Below, piece after piece: positions 34,301-49,300 of a stretch of DNA of 64,000 bases. Below the pieces are notes generated by a model. The model saw only the letters and a list, made by a program, of their open reading frames with translations. It was not told the DNA's origin and did not search any database. Each line of letters opens with the position of its first letter. Positions within the stretch are counted from its first letter, which is position 1. Source of the DNA: Ochotona curzoniae (Eukaryota > Chordata > Mammalia > Lagomorpha > Ochotonidae); assembly GCF_017591425.1 (NCBI RefSeq), contig NW_024466459.1, forward strand, positions 8,742,001 to 8,806,000, in the 5' to 3' direction. Position numbers and translations under genes: made by a program.

Positions 34301-37300
34301 GTGTGTGTCAGGAGACCCCAGCCCTCCTAGCCCAGTCCCCATTCTTTGTAGAGGGCTTTCTGTAAGTGGGGCTGTGTGCTTCTAATGTGTGCTTGCCAGG
34401 GTGGGATCCATAAGTTCAAGTAATCCTCAAGACCATTGAGCAGGTAACGTGTGACATGCCCGGCACGTGTCCACGTGGTTGGTGCTGCAGACACGTGCCA
34501 GTGCCTGCCACCTCCTCTGCTGCCCGCTGCCCGGCTCCCTCCTCGGGGCTATGGTGCTCAGCCATCCCTCCTCTGCTGCCCGCTGCCCGGCTCCCTCTGC
34601 TGCCCGCTGCCCGGCTCCCTCGGGGCTGTGGTGCTCAGCCATCTCCCAGGTGCTATTGTGGCGACCCCAGGCCTGTACAAACAGCTGGGGTGTAGTTTGA
34701 GGGAGGAAGGCTTGAGGGCCTTGCCCAGGAACCCAGGGACCAGGGAGGGGCTTGAGGCTTCCGCTGGTTTTCCTCCTTAGTGGCTTTGATCCCTGTGCCT
34801 GTTTGTGGGGTGCCCTGCTCTGGTAGTGTGAGGTTGGTTAGGGACACTTTTGTCCACCGTGCCTCCTTATTCGATCCATTCCCTGAGACACTTCTTCCAT
34901 CCAAGGTGGACATCCCACTTGGCCCAGCAAGCCAGTGCGATCGCCTGCTCTGGGGGTTGCTGGGAGAGGCTTTCTGGAACTGGAGGAGGAAGAAATGCGG
35001 CAAAGATGAGAGCATCCAGTGCCCTACAGGACTGCTGGATATATAAATATATACACACACACACACATACTTACATATATATATGTATACTTACTTATTT
35101 ATTTATTTATTTATTTTCATTTTTGTTGGAAAGTCAGATTTGCAGAGATAAGGAGAAACAGAAAAATCTTCCATCTGTTGATTCACTCCAAAAGATGCTG
35201 CGATGGCCAGAGTTGTGCCAGTCTGAAGCCAGAAGCCAGGAGCTGTTCTGGGTCTCTCATGCGGGTACAGGGTCCCAAGACTTTGGGCCGTCCTCGACTG
35301 CTTTTCCAGGCCACAAGCAGCGAGCTGGATGGGAAGCGGGGCTGCCGGGATATGAACCGGTGCCCACAGGGGATTCCTGCACTCTGGGTGGAGCTTAGCC
35401 TACTCTGCCACAGCGTCGCCTTATTTTTTCTATTTAGACTATTCAGACCATATACATCTACAAATCTGAGGGGAGAGTTAAGGAAACACACTCCCAGCTC
35501 TTGTGTGTCACTACTTAGAGAAAGCCGTTAGGCTCCCATTTCCTCAACAAACTGTCAGTCCTCATCTGAGAGCAGCCTTTGCCAAGAGCAACTGACTGGA
35601 TCAACCCCCAACCAGCACCTCCGGGCCTGCCTCCCTCCCGAGCTGTCTGGCATCCGTCCCTCCGTGTCTGTCAGGTGGCTGCTGACAGAGAAGTCCTGGC
35701 TGAGCACCCCTCGCCCTTGCCCCTTCCCGTGCACATAGGCAGGGGGCTTAGGCCCCGCTGTGGCTGCTGCATGGCTTCCTGGGCACCCCGGCCTGTGGTG
35801 GCAGTGAGTGGCCATGCTGCATTGTCACCACTGCTTCCAGCCTCAATGCTGGAGCACTTAGGGCGTAAGAAAGAGCGACCTCTGCCCCATGCCCTGGGCG
35901 TGGCCCCTGGGACTTAAGGAAGAGCCCATGTTCATCGAGGGCTGACGGAGAATGGCGAGAGACCCGCCCCCTTGTGTTAAATGCACACCTTGGGGCGACA
36001 GCCTAGTTCCACGGAGGGCATCCCCTTCTGCTCCTGGCCCAGGTTCTGGTGAAGCCGTAGTTCCTGTGATGCTTCAGCGAGGCAGCCCTCAGACGGCCCT
36101 GCCTGGACCGTTCCCTGCCTGTTGGCAGGACAGACCGTGGCTATCCCATAGGGCAGCTGTAATAATTGGGACTTGATTATTGAGTGCTAAATAGTTGAAC
36201 GCCAGCTGAAGAACACAGAGTGCGTTTGTCAGTATTGACTGCTAGTTACATGGATGAAGGAATAGCTCTTGCACTCCTAGCTGTTGCTGGGGAGGAGAGG
36301 GGGATAGTGCCTACAGCAATGAGACTGCTTGTATTTGAGAGGCAGTGTGTGTGAGCGCGTGAGTGTGTGAGTGGTCTTACAGCCTCTGGTTCATTCCCCT
36401 CATTCCCTCAGGAGTCGCGGCTAGGCCCGGGGCAGAGCCCAGGGGGCTCCGTGCTGTTCTCCCGTGTGGGTGCTAGGGCACCTGGACTTGGACTGTCATC
36501 TGAGGCCTTTCCAAGCACACTCACAGGAAGCCAAGGTGTATGTAACACGTTAACCTGCCTGTGGTATCCCATGTAGGCACTGATTTGAGTCCTGGCTGCT
36601 GCATTTCTGATCTGGGCGAGCGGTGGGGTGACCCAAGTGCTTGGGCCACTGCATCTACGTGAGAGACCCAGAGAAAGCTCCTGGCTTCTGGCCGGCCCAG
36701 CTCCTGCTGCTGCAGCCACTTGGGGAGTTAGCCAACAGGTGGAAGATCTTTGTATCTCTCTTTCCTCCCTCTTTCTTTTCAGTTCTGCCTTTTAAATAGA
36801 AATAACTGCATCTTTGAAAACAATAGGAAATTTACATTAGAAGCTGAACCAGTCCCAGAAGTGGCCCTCATGAGATGTGGCGTCTGAAGTGACTGCCTAA
36901 CCCCCGTGCCGCACACGGCGCTGGTCCCGCTGAGGCTGATTTTAAACACAGAGAGCGTAGGCATTCAGCTTCGCTCTCTGCCTTCTCAAACAGCCCGAGA
37001 TCGGAATGTGGTGTTTATCCGCCGAGATAGCTCTGGCACCCCGGAACCACTCCGAAGTTGCGGCTGCTTTCTTGTGGCTGCTGCAGTAAGGGTACATTTT
37101 TGATAATTGAGGATGGCTTTAAGTTTTGGAAAAGACAAAAATCCACTGCCAATGAAGTAATTATGTTGGGTAGTTGAACTTTGTGGCGTTCAAAAAGAAA
37201 TAGGAAGCCTGCAAAGTATGTTTTGAGGGAACAGTCTCACGTTCACTCAAGTCCAGTGGTGTTGACATGTAGGGACACTTTCTGTTTATTTATAAGGCAG

Positions 37301-40300
37301 AGTTAGAGTGGGGGGAGAAAGGGGTCTTCCATCCATTCACTCCCTCAATGGCTGCAGTGGCCAGAGCTGGGCCAGGCCAAACTCAGGAGCCAGGAGCCAG
37401 GAACTCCATTTGGGGCTCCCGTTGGGTGTCAGTGGCCCTGCAGCTTTCCCACGCACATCAGCAGGGAGCTGGATGGGAAGTGGAGCAGCTGGGCTCCCAG
37501 CCAGCGCCCTTCTCTCCATGGGTGATTGCTAGAGCTGGGGATGGGGCTATACCTTTAGCAGTCCTGCGCAGTTTCTTTTTTCTTTTTCTTTTTTTTCCAT
37601 TTTTTATTGGAAAGTCAGATACACAGAGGGAAATGTCTTCCGTCCATTGATTTACTCCCCAAGAGGCCACAATGGTCAATGCTGCGCCAATCTGAAGCCA
37701 GGAGCCCAGAGCCTCTTCCCTGTTTGCCACATGGGTGCAGGATCCCAAGGCTCTGGGCCGTCCTCTGCTGCTTTCCCAGGCTACAAGCAGAGAGCTGGAT
37801 GGAAAGCAGGGCCACCGGGATTAGAACTGGTGCCCACATGGGACCCCAGCGCATGCAAGGCGAGCACTTTAGCCACTGGGCTACTATGCTGGGCCCACAC
37901 AGATTCTTTAATGTGTATCCTACGTCTGTTAACCAGATCCAAGCTGAGAGAGCAGTAGGGGCGGAGTTAATGTAGGGAAAAGAAAAACTGTTGGTAAGGT
38001 CGTTAAGACTGTCCTACTTAGACACAAGCTGCCTGGGATGTGTTGGAACGTTCTCAGGGAACAGATAAACAGCGGAGACTGCCTGCCAAGTGCGCCTCCC
38101 TGCTCGCATGCAAGGAGACTGCCCGTGTCCGGTGACAGGTGGGTAAAGCCAGAGTGACAAAGGCCCTTTTGTCACCTTTCTCACCAGTGAGGGGTGGGGG
38201 TTGGGAGGCATTCCTTTTATTATTATTAAAGATTTTTGTATTTATTTGAAAGGTAGAGTTAGAAGGAAAGACAGGAAGGTCTTCCATCCTCTGGCTCGCT
38301 CCCTGAGTGGCTGCAATGGCTGTGGCAGGGCCAGAGCGAAGCCAGGAGCCTCATCCTTATCTGCCCTGTTGGTGAAGGATGGGAGGTGGAGCAGCCAGCA
38401 CCTGAGCCTGTGCCATTTGGGGTGCTGGCATCACAGTGCTGCTTTCCTGCAGGCTCTCTAGCCCTCAGCTGGAGGACCTTTTGGGCCACTTGGCATGGGC
38501 TCTCAGGCAGAAAAGAACAGGGGTCTCATATGGGAAGTCAGTAGTTCCTGAAAGGGACCCTGAGGTCAGGGTGCTTGTCCGAGCATGTCAGCAACCTGCT
38601 GTTTGTACCTCCCTGTGCTGTGCCGGGCAGGCACTCCGGGGCTGGGTGCTGGGGTCCTAGTCTAGCACTCCCAGGTCTGGCTCCTCACGCGCAGTCCGGG
38701 AGCCAGCAGTGATGACTCAGCAGTGATAACTGGATCTTTGGCTGTGTATGTGTGAGACCTGGATGGAGCGCCTGCCTCTGGCTTGGCCAGCACAGAGAGA
38801 CAAGAGGAAATTGTTCATCCATTGTTTTACTCCCTAAATTCTGACAGCAGCTGGTGGCAGGACCGAGCTAAAGCCACAGTGTGGTCTATATCTGGATTCA
38901 GAGATCTGGGCACCTGAGCCACCGCCTGCTTCCTCCCAGGGCGTGCTTAGCTGGAAGCTGCAGGGCACTCCAGGCAGGGTGCTGGCTCCAAGCAGAGAGG
39001 GAACTGATGTGCACGGCACCTGCCTTGCGAGGCCTTATCAAGGGGCCCTGCCATCGCCAGGCCAAGAACACATCTCAGTGGTGAGGTTGGAGTTCTGTGG
39101 CTGAACGTGTCCACGGAAGACCTTGGGGTCAGAGGATGTCCTTAGATGCTCATTCCCAGGTGCTGCTCAGCCTGAGGGGTGGTGTCGGCAGACACTGGGA
39201 GAAGCCGAGCCTCTGTGAGAAGCATTTCAGCCACTTGGGCACACACCTGTCAGATCTTTGCCATCCGAGGCTCCTGCAAGTGATACTGCCTGTGGATGGG
39301 GCTGATGGTGTGTGGTGAAGGGGCCGGGGGGGATGCTGGGCTCACCCGTCCTTTGCGGACCTTGGGGATTAGTGGGCCAGGGTGGGCTTTGAGAATAACT
39401 CCCAAGGTTTGTCCCGCCCACCCCTGCTACGCTCTGTAAGAGAAAGGCTAAATCTTGTCCGTGGCTCTGAGATAGGGCAGGTGGGGACCCCTTGGTGTTC
39501 CCCTTTGCCCGAGTCCTGGTGGCTCCTGGGAGGCCCCCGGCAGGTGCTGCGTGACTCTGGCCATTGCAGTCACTGCCACGCGGATGGGGAAGGGCGAGTC
39601 TGGGCATAAACGTGCCATGGACTTGAGTTCCCGCAGCTGGAGACCTGTGTTTGCCCAGCCACCTGTGCTTGCTAGGCCTTCCTGTGCCCCATGAGGTGTC
39701 GTCAGGTCGATATGGTGAAGTGCCAGTGGCCGTGTGCGGTGGCTGCGGGCAGGACCCTCCCTGGGGGTGGAGCACCTGGAATTGACCCCCATGCACTTCT
39801 GTTTTCAGAGATGTGAATACGGCTGTGATGGAGTTACTGATCATGGCTTACGCCCTGAAGACGGCCTGTGCCCGGAACATCATTGGCGTCATCCCCTACT
39901 TCCCCTACAGCAAGCAGAGCAAGATGAGGAAGAGGGGCTCCATCGTGTGCAAGCTCCTGGCCTCGATGCTGGCCAAGGCGGGTGCGTGGAACCAAGGGCT
40001 GCAGGCAGTGAGCCGGGGCTCGGGCCCAGTAAGGAGACACACTCCCTGCTGGGCTGGCCCGGAAGCTGGCTCTGCCCGTGCTGTCCCTGATTACTTTGTC
40101 TCATTTGATGGTGTCCACGCTGCGTGTGGGGGTACTCAGGCACCGCGTCTCGTTCTGGTCTCTGTGTGTTTCACTTCAGCATGACAAGCAGCCTGGCTTC
40201 AAGGTCTCCGATTGCGGACTCGGTTTCCGCCTTCCTGGTCACTGCGGAGTGTTGAGCTGCAGTCTCGGCGTTCTTACATGGCATTCTGAGCTTCAAAGCA

Positions 40301-43300
40301 CTGCATTTCCATGTTTGTCTTCCTTCGCTGCATTCCATGTGTGTCTGATCCGGGCTCTCATTTCTGCTTTCCCTGCTCCCACTGCCTTTTTGTGGAGCCC
40401 CCTGCTCACCGCTTTCTGCTCCATATGTGGCAGGCCAGGCTTTCGGAACTAAACATCAAGTGCAATAACCTCATTCAGTGAGCAAATTTTATTTGTGTGT
40501 TGCTTATTGTAAAAGTCAAATGTGTGTTTGAGTCCGTCAAAGCTTATGTGTGTTGAGTTCCGTTTTCTCTAGAAGGATAACATGTTTTTAGCAAGGAGCT
40601 GGGCGTGCCGCCGCCATCTGCGCTGCCCTCCTGTCCCTTTCTGTTGGTGAGCACAGTTGACTCCAATAGCCTGTGACCTTGTTTCTCTGGGAGAGCATTC
40701 TGGGGCCAGCCTGTTGGCACAGGTGGAAATTGCGACCTTGAGGATCTGATCTTTATATCACATTAGTTCCTTTTCCTTTCTGCCATAGCCACATTCTTCT
40801 TAGCCACTTTCTTCTTAAGGCTTAAAAAAAAAAAAAAAAAAAAACCAAACCTTTTTTTAGGTTTATTTATTTAAAGGTTTAGTTATTTATTTGAAGGAGT
40901 TAGAAAGCTGCAAGCCAGGAACTCCTTTCAGGTCTCCCAGGGTGCGGCAGGGGCTGGAGCACTTGTGCCGTCCCCTGCTGCTTTGCTTGGGGAGCCGGAT
41001 CAGGTGTGGGGCACGCAGTGCCAGCACCCACATGGGGTGCCGGTGTTGCGGGGCACCACACCAGCCCCCAACTAAGATTCTTTTATTGAGACCTTACTTT
41101 TTCTTTACTTTTTTTAAAAAAGATTTATTTATTTTTACTGCAAAGTCAGATGTGTATATATATATAGAGAGAGAGAGAGAGAAATATATTCTGTCTGATG
41201 ATTCACTCCCCAAGTGGCCAGAATGACCGGTGCTGTACCGATCGGAAGCCAGGAGCCCAGAGCCTCTTCCAGGTCTCATGCAGGTACAGGGTCCCAAGGC
41301 TTTGGGCCGTCCTCGACTGCTTTTTCAGGCCACAGGCAGGGAGCTGGATGGGAAGTGGAGCTGCCGGGATTAGAACTGGCGCCCATATGGGATCCTGGCG
41401 CATTCAAGGCGAGGACTTAAGCCACTAGGCCATGGCACCTGGCCTGAGACCTTACTTATAGCTGTTACTACTTTGGGGTTTGTTAACTCCATAAACCTAT
41501 TTTCGCTTCTATTTCATTTTTATTTTCTCAGTCTTCAGGGCCCAGCTGTAGTTGGAGAGCACCTGCTCCCTGCATTAGTTCTGCACCCATGGGAGTGTAG
41601 TGCGCCCTGCACACAGTCCTGAGCTGGTCTTCAGCCCACAGCATTTTGGTAAAGATGCCATGTGTGCCTGTGCCTGCCACACTGCTCCCCACGCCCCGTC
41701 TTCAGTCTGGTGGTAGAAGCAGGGAGTTGAGCCCCGTAGCCGTGGCCTTTTGGGGCTGAGCTTAATCACTGTGGGCCTTGACATTGCAGGTTTAACACAC
41801 ATCATCACCATGGACCTTCATCAGAAGGAGATCCAGGGCTTCTTCAGCTTTCCAGTGGACAACCTGCGAGCCTCGCCCTTCCTGCTCCAGTACATCCAGG
41901 AAGAGGTGAGGCGCCGCGGGCGCGCCCCCTGGCCTCCGAGCGCGCTCTAGGGGTTCCCCCCAGGTCAGGGTTCTCTGGTGAAAGGCTGGGCTGTGACCTT
42001 TGTCTCCTTGGCACCTGCCTGAGGCAGCCGGACAGGGTCAGAGTTTCAAAGATATTTAAAGCAGATTTTCTTCAAAGGACTTAGCTTACATGTTGTAGAA
42101 TGAAGCTTTTTGTGGTGGTTTTTTCAAAGACTGATTGATTTGAAAGACAGATTTAGAGAGAGAGTCCAAGGGGCAGATCTTCCATCCATGGGTTCACATG
42201 GAATGCCGTCTTTCCAGGCAGCTTAACCCGCTACACCACCGTGCCAACTCCTTAGGGTGAAAGTTTAAAGAATTCTTTTATTTGAATCTTGTTGACAGTA
42301 TTTGAGAATGTTTGCCTGTGCACAGTTGCTTGTTGGCTTGGATTCTTCTAAGAATTCAAACAGTCCAAGGTTTAATACCAGCATCCTGGTGTTTTATTTT
42401 TCAACATCTTTATTTAGTTAATTTACTTGACAAATCGGAGGGACTAGAGGGAAATACAAAATGGAAAGACAGCGTCCCTTCACTGCTTCACGCCTCGGAC
42501 GTCTACAACAGCCAGGGCCGTGCTGGCGCAGAGCCAACAGCCAGGACACTGTCCGTGTCCCTCCTGTGGGTGGCCGGGGCCGAGGCACAAGAGCGGGCAC
42601 CTGCTGCCTCTCAGGAGGGCATGAGCAGGAAGCTGCGTCAGAAACAGGACGGGCTGCAGCCTGGCATCCCGGATGGCTGCTTCATTCACTGCACCATGGC
42701 ACCAGCCCTGTGCCTCCCACCCCCGCGCCCAGCTCTTAGCTCTTGGTATCTCCTCAGTATTCTCTGCTTTTCTTCCAAATCTAGATTCCGAATTACAGAA
42801 ATGCAGTCATTGTGGCGAAGTCTCCTGATGCTGCAAAGAGGTAAGTAAGCAACCTTTGCAAAAATCCCTCCCGGTAATCCAGGCTGTCACGGTGGAGCCG
42901 CTGGCACGCCCAGGCACACCCCGCCGCGCGCAGACTCCCAGGGCCATCCCCTGGCACGCCCAGGCACACCCCGCCGCGCGCAGACTCCCAGGGCCATCCC
43001 CTGGCTGGGGTAAGAATCCAGTGGAGCGCTTTTTTTTAACGTTTATTTTTTTGTTTGTTTGAAAAGCAGATGTAGAGAGAGACAGGGAGACACACACAGA
43101 GGTCTTCCAACCACAGGTTCACTCCCCAACTGGCCACGGCAGCCAGATCAGGACAAGGTTCCAAAGCCAGGAGCTTCTTCCAAGTTTCCCACGCAAACGT
43201 AGAGTCCCAAGGACTCGAACATTCTTCACTGCTTTCCAGGCCCTGGCCGGGAGCTGGGTGGGAAGTGGCGAAGCCGGGACACCAGCTGGTTCTGTGGAAT

Positions 43301-46300
43301 ACCAGTGCTCACTGGCAGAGAATTAGCCCATGAGCTCCATGGGGAGTGATTGTCTTATTTAATCATCCTTTCATTCACTCACTCATATATTTACTTATCT
43401 TTATTGGAAAGGAAATTTTACAGAAAGAAGGAGAGAGGTGCAGAGTCCCAAGGTGCTGGGCCTTTTTTGTATGTGTTTTTTGTTTTGTTTTGTTTTGTTT
43501 TTTTACTCCTGCTTGGGAAGTAAACCAGCAGACAGAAGATCTTTTTCTCTGTATCTCCTTCCCTCTTTATATCTGCCTTTCCAATTAAAAAAAATCTTTA
43601 AAAAATTTTTTTGTTAGATTTGTTTATTCAAAAGGTAGAGTTAGAAGAGAGATGATTCATCTAGTTCACAGGGTAGGACCAGGCCAGGCTGGGGCTGGGA
43701 GCTTGGGGGTCTCCCATGTGGGTGGCAGGGACCCAAGGCCTTTGGCTCTTTCACTGCTGTTCCCAGGCCATTATAGAGCTGGGTTGACAGTGGAGTAGCT
43801 GGGACACAGTCCAGTACCCATGTGGGATACTGGCCTCCCAGCCAGGGACTTCATGTACTACCCCACATTGCCAGCACCTGAACAGACGGACTCCTTTTCC
43901 AGGTGACTAGAAAATTAGACAAGGATAGGGCCAGAACTATCTAGAATCGGGTCCTAGCTGTGACTGCCCTCTGGCCTGGGCCCCTAGGCAGAGCCCCTCC
44001 TGTCCTTCCAGAGGTCCCTGCCGTGGTGACACAGTGACGTGTGCCTTTCCCTTTGTCTCCTGCGCAGGGCCCAATCCTATGCCGAGAGACTGCGTCTGGG
44101 TTTAGCTGTGATCCACGGAGAGGCTCAGTGCACAGAGCTGGACATGGACGATGGCCGCCACTCCCCGCCCATGGTCAAAAACGCCACTGTGCACCCCGGC
44201 CTGGAGCTGCCCTGTAAGATGACTCTGTGTTTTCACTGTTTGTAAATTGAAAATTTTGCATAGCATGAAGGTCAAGGAGTTAGCATCTGGGTGTATTTGT
44301 GCTGTTTTGTTCATTGCTTTTTTTTTTCTAAAGGATTTATTTGATTTCATTGGAAAGGTAGATAAACAGAAAAGGCAGAGAGGAAGGTCTTCCATCTGCT
44401 GATTCACTCCCAAAGTGGCCGCAACAGCCAGAGCTGAGCCAGTCTGAAGCCAGGAACCTGGAGCTTCTTCCAGGTCCCTAAACCACATGGGTCCAGGGTC
44501 CTAAGTCTTTGGGTCGTCCTTGATCATTTTTCCAGGCCACAAGCAGGGAGCTGGATGGGAAGCGGGGCTGCAGGGATTAGAACCGGTGCCCATATGGATC
44601 CCAGCACATTGAAGTCAAGGACTTTAGCCACTAGGCTACTGCATTAGGCCCTGTTCTTTGCTTTTTAAAAAATAATTGGATGCCTCAATTGCCCTTTTGT
44701 AAAATGGGACCACGTATGCAGCCCACATTTGTAGACTGTAAGGAAGGTTGAGCTAATCTGGATAGCAGCTGGTCCTCAGCACCAGGCAGGTGTAGCCTTG
44801 CTGAAAGCATGGCGCGTGGACAGTGGAATCCCAGGCTTGCGTGTCTGGGTCAGATGGGCGATAGCAGTGGGTGGCCAGCACCAGCCTGGGCCATCGGGTC
44901 ACAGAACTTGTTTTTCCTCCCTCCCTCCCTCTCTCTCTTCCTCCCTCCCTCCCTCCCTTCCTTCCTTCCTTCCAGCAGAGCTACATCATTGATCTGCTGC
45001 TTTACTCCTGCAGGGCCACAGTGGCCACGGCTGGGTCCAGCCAAAGCCAGGAGCGTGGAGCTCCATCCAGGTCTCCCATGTGGTGGCGGGGAGCCCCAGC
45101 CCACTGGGACCAACTTCCAGAGTTTTCCTAGACAATGACTGTTAAGCTGCCTGAGAGAGCAGCCTGGTCTTGAACCACTGCTCAGTTAGGGGCTGTGGAC
45201 TCCACAGGCAGCAGCTTCACCTGAAAAGCCATCTCTGGCCCCTAGCTAAAGCTTTCAGCATCAGCATTTTATTTATCTATTATTTTTGAGGATTTAATAA
45301 TTAAGATTATTGAATGAATTATACATTCACCTATTTTAAAACTCAAAAAATATGAAGTCCTTTACAGGACCGAGGCACCAGACTCCCCGTCCTTCCCCCA
45401 GCCTGTGGGACTTCGGTGCAGGCCGTGCCTGCACAGCCACTGGCTTCATGCCGAGTCCGTTTCTTCCTCTGACAGTGTGTAGTGACCTCGTCCCCAGCTT
45501 GCTGCTTCCCCCCCAGATCCCTTTACAGTTGCCTTGCATTCTGTCTCGCAGATACAGCATCCACCCCCCGAGGGTGAACAGATAGATGTCCCCAGACTGG
45601 CTGTGGGACGTGAAATCCCACAGGGCCCTGTTATGCGTCTGAGCTCTCTGAGCATCAGAGAACATCGCCCTCCAGACAGGAGCTGTTCTTGTCTGCTTTT
45701 GTCTTGAACTTTTTTATTGGAAAAACAAAATTGAAGAGAGGGAGAGAGACTGAGAGAGACTTTCATGTGCTGACTCGCTCCACAAACCGCCACAAAGGAT
45801 GGGGAGAAGCCAGGACGAAGCCAGGACCTGGAACTGCTCCTTCCGGGTTTCCCATGCGGGCACAGGGGCCTAAGCATTGGGTCACCCTCCCTGCTTTCCC
45901 AGGCCGCAGGCAGGGACCCGGAAGGGAGGAGGAGCAGCCGGAACTGGCACCGGTACAGGTGTTGCGGGTGGCAACTTAGCCTGGCACAGCGCCAGCCCGT
46001 GCCCTTGTTCTGCACAGAATGTAGCTCTCACAGCCCCGAGGACGCTGCAAAATCAACACTGCTTTTTTTTTTCTATAAGTCTTTATTTTGAGCTAATTTC
46101 AGCTTTCGAGAAAAGTTGAGTCATGCGTAGTTCCCCTGCTGTCATCCCATCCTCGAGTGTACCATTTGCGCACACACAGCGTTTGTACGCTTACGGCGAA
46201 CCACCAGCATAAAGCAGCTTCATTCTTAAAGTGTGTTTCCCAAACACAAAGCTTCTCTTACGTAACCAGCATAATGATCGGCTCCCGGAAACTCACATTG

Positions 46301-49300
46301 TTACACTGCCATGATCTAATCCGCAGGCCTTGTCCACGTCCCTCTGATGTTCTAGAACAAAAGGCGAAGCTCGCCTGCCCCAGGACCTGGTCCCGATGGC
46401 TGCGCCTGCTTCAGCTGCCATCTCTGTTCACGCTCTCCCAGTCTCTTTGTCCCATGACCCTGATGGCATTGAAACAGTACAAAACCGCTTGTTTTATATG
46501 TCGCCTAATTGGGGCTTGTTAGGCGTCCTTGGCAGGAGCCCCACAGGAAGCACGGGATGCCCATGTTGCTGGCAAGGTCACTTGGCTGGGGCGGAGTCCG
46601 GCAGGTTTGTCCCCAGCACAGCGCGTCCTCCCCCGTGTCACTGACAGCGTCCTGTTCAGGGCCCACACAGCACCTGGCGCCCTGGCACTCTCGGGCACCG
46701 CGGAGGAGTCTCACCAGAGCGGCTTCAGCCGGGGTGGTTGTCAGAGGGCCGTTGTCCCAGGCCCGCAGTCCCAGGCCCGCACTGCGTCTGCATGTTCACT
46801 AACCAGCGAGAGACCATTCGCCTTCCCTTCCTGCCTCCTCGTGCATGGCACTGGATTCCTGTCTCCGTGTTTCTCTGGAGATTGGAAACCATTGCTATTG
46901 GTGACTTTTTTTAAAGTTTATTTATTTATTTATTTTTAAAGATTTATTTTATTTTTATTTATTTTTATTACAAAGTCAGATATACAGAGAGGAGAGACAG
47001 AAGAGAAAGATCTTTAGTCTGATAATTCACTCCCCAAATGAGCACAACGGCCAGTGCTATGCCGATCCGAAGCCAGGAGCCAGGAACTTCTTCCAGGTCT
47101 CCCACACAGAGTCTCAAGGCTTTGGGCCGTCCTCGACTGCTTTCCCAGGCCACAAGCAGGGAGCTGGATGGGAAGCTAGGCCACCGGGATTAGAACCGGT
47201 GCCCGTATGGGTTCCCCATGCATGCAAGGTGAGGACTTTAACTACTGTGCTATCATGCCAGGCCCTGCTGTTGCTGGCTTTAATGCTCCATGTCACTCAG
47301 ACGGGGCCAGTCTGCCTCCTGTGTCCTTGAACAGTGAGTGACAGGAAAGGAGAGACAGATCTGCCATCTACTAGTTTGCTTGGGTTTGCGCCCCAAGCAG
47401 CTGCAATGGCCAGAGCTGAGTCAATCCAAAGCCAGGAGCCTCTCCGGGTCTCCAACACAGGTGCAGGGTCCCAAGGCTTTGGAAGCATGGCAGCCGGGAC
47501 ACAAACCGGTACCCATATGGAATCCCGGCGGATGCAAGGTGAGGACTTTAGCTACTAGGCTACCATGCTGGATCCCAGTCACTTTATTACACAAATAATG
47601 TTTTTTTTTGTTTGTTCTGATAAGAGGGAGAAAAATGGGGCCAGGGTTACGGCCCAGCATGTTAAGCCACTGTTAACCATTCTAGAGTCCCATAGGGATT
47701 CTGGTTCAAGCCATGGCTGCTCCAGTTGCAGTCTGACTCCCTGCTGAGTTGCCTGGGAAGGCAGCAGACGGTGGCCCAAGTGCCTGCACCCCCACAGCTC
47801 ACATGGGAGCCCTGGACGGACTTGGAGGCTCCAGGTCCAGCCTGGCCCAGCTCTTACAGTGACCACTGGGGGATGGGCCAGCAAATTGGAGATCTCCTCT
47901 CTCCCTCTGTGTAACTGACAAATAAATGGATTGATCTTTAAAAAGAACAAAAATGGAGAAAGGGGACCTGGGATTATTTTTGCACTCTCTGGCCTTCAAG
48001 ATATACATACTTTTCTAAAAGATTTTCAATTTTTCATTTTCTGGTGAACAGTGAGAAATTGGCTTTCCTTTCCCCCCCCGTCCGAGAGGGCCTGCCATCT
48101 CTGCACACCGCGGCCTGCTGTGTTCTTCAGCCAGAGGGCGGGCTCTGTGTTCAGATGTGGCAGTCCCATGCGAACAAGGAAGATTTACACTGGGAGCAAG
48201 GCTCTGTGCGGCGTCCAGCCAATGGGCTGCAGAGACGTAAACACGTCTTGTTTCCTTCATCTAACTAGGACTGAATTTCTGCTCATCTTCCTGGACTTGC
48301 TGGCCCACGCCTCTCTCTGTAGCAGCACAAGTGACCAGGATGTGGGGCGGGGCGGGTGCAGCTCTGGCACAGCCTCTGCCCAGAGGGGGCTGGCTGGCCC
48401 TCACCCTGTTAGGGAACGTTTGTGGACACGGCCTGCTCAGCAGCTCAAAAGTGAGACACCTACACACGCATGTATGTACACGGACACCCACACACATTCT
48501 AGAAACGTGACTGGTCTCGTAGAAAGTGCTGTGAATACACAGTACACACCGCAGCTGTGGAAGGAAGGGATGCTCCCTTCATGTGGAGGGGCAGTGAGGC
48601 TGTGAGGCTGTGACCCCGTTTGTCCAGGTCCCCTGACTGACTGGGGCCGTGGGATTTGTCTTGTTTCACTAGTGATGATGGCCAAGGAGAAGCCGCCCAT
48701 CACCGTGGTCGGGGATGTCGGAGGACGCATCGCCATCATCGTGGTACGCCTGCCCCACCTCCTCGGGCAGTGGGCTCTCTGCTTAGCACTGGGCTTCCCA
48801 TGGCGCTGACTCGGCATCCTCCCGGGTTTGTCTGGCATGCCGGACAGACACATGGCAGAAATGTACGTGGATAAATGGGCATCAGCAAGTGGCTGCAGAC
48901 AGCACAGGTCTGCCCTGAGGAAGTTCAGTGTTACCACCCTTCTCCCAGGGGCCATACCCACTGGCCACTTCTGCCCAGTACCCATCCCTCCGTGGAGCAC
49001 TCGGATGTCTCGGTGCAGCCTCACAGAGCATGCGCATGTGTTCACATGCGCACATGGCAGCATCACCCGACCTTGCTCAGGACACACCACTGCTGTCCAG
49101 GTGCTGGGGCTTAGGCCAGGGGTCCAGTTCTGAAGCAGGTGCAGGGATGAGGGACCCCTTAAGCAGGCACCCCCTGCCCACAGGATGACATCATTGATGA
49201 CGTGGAGAGCTTTGTTGCGGCTGCGGAGATCCTGAAGGAAAGAGGCGCTTACAAAATCTACGTGATGGCCACGCATGGCATCCTGTCTGCGGACGCTCCC

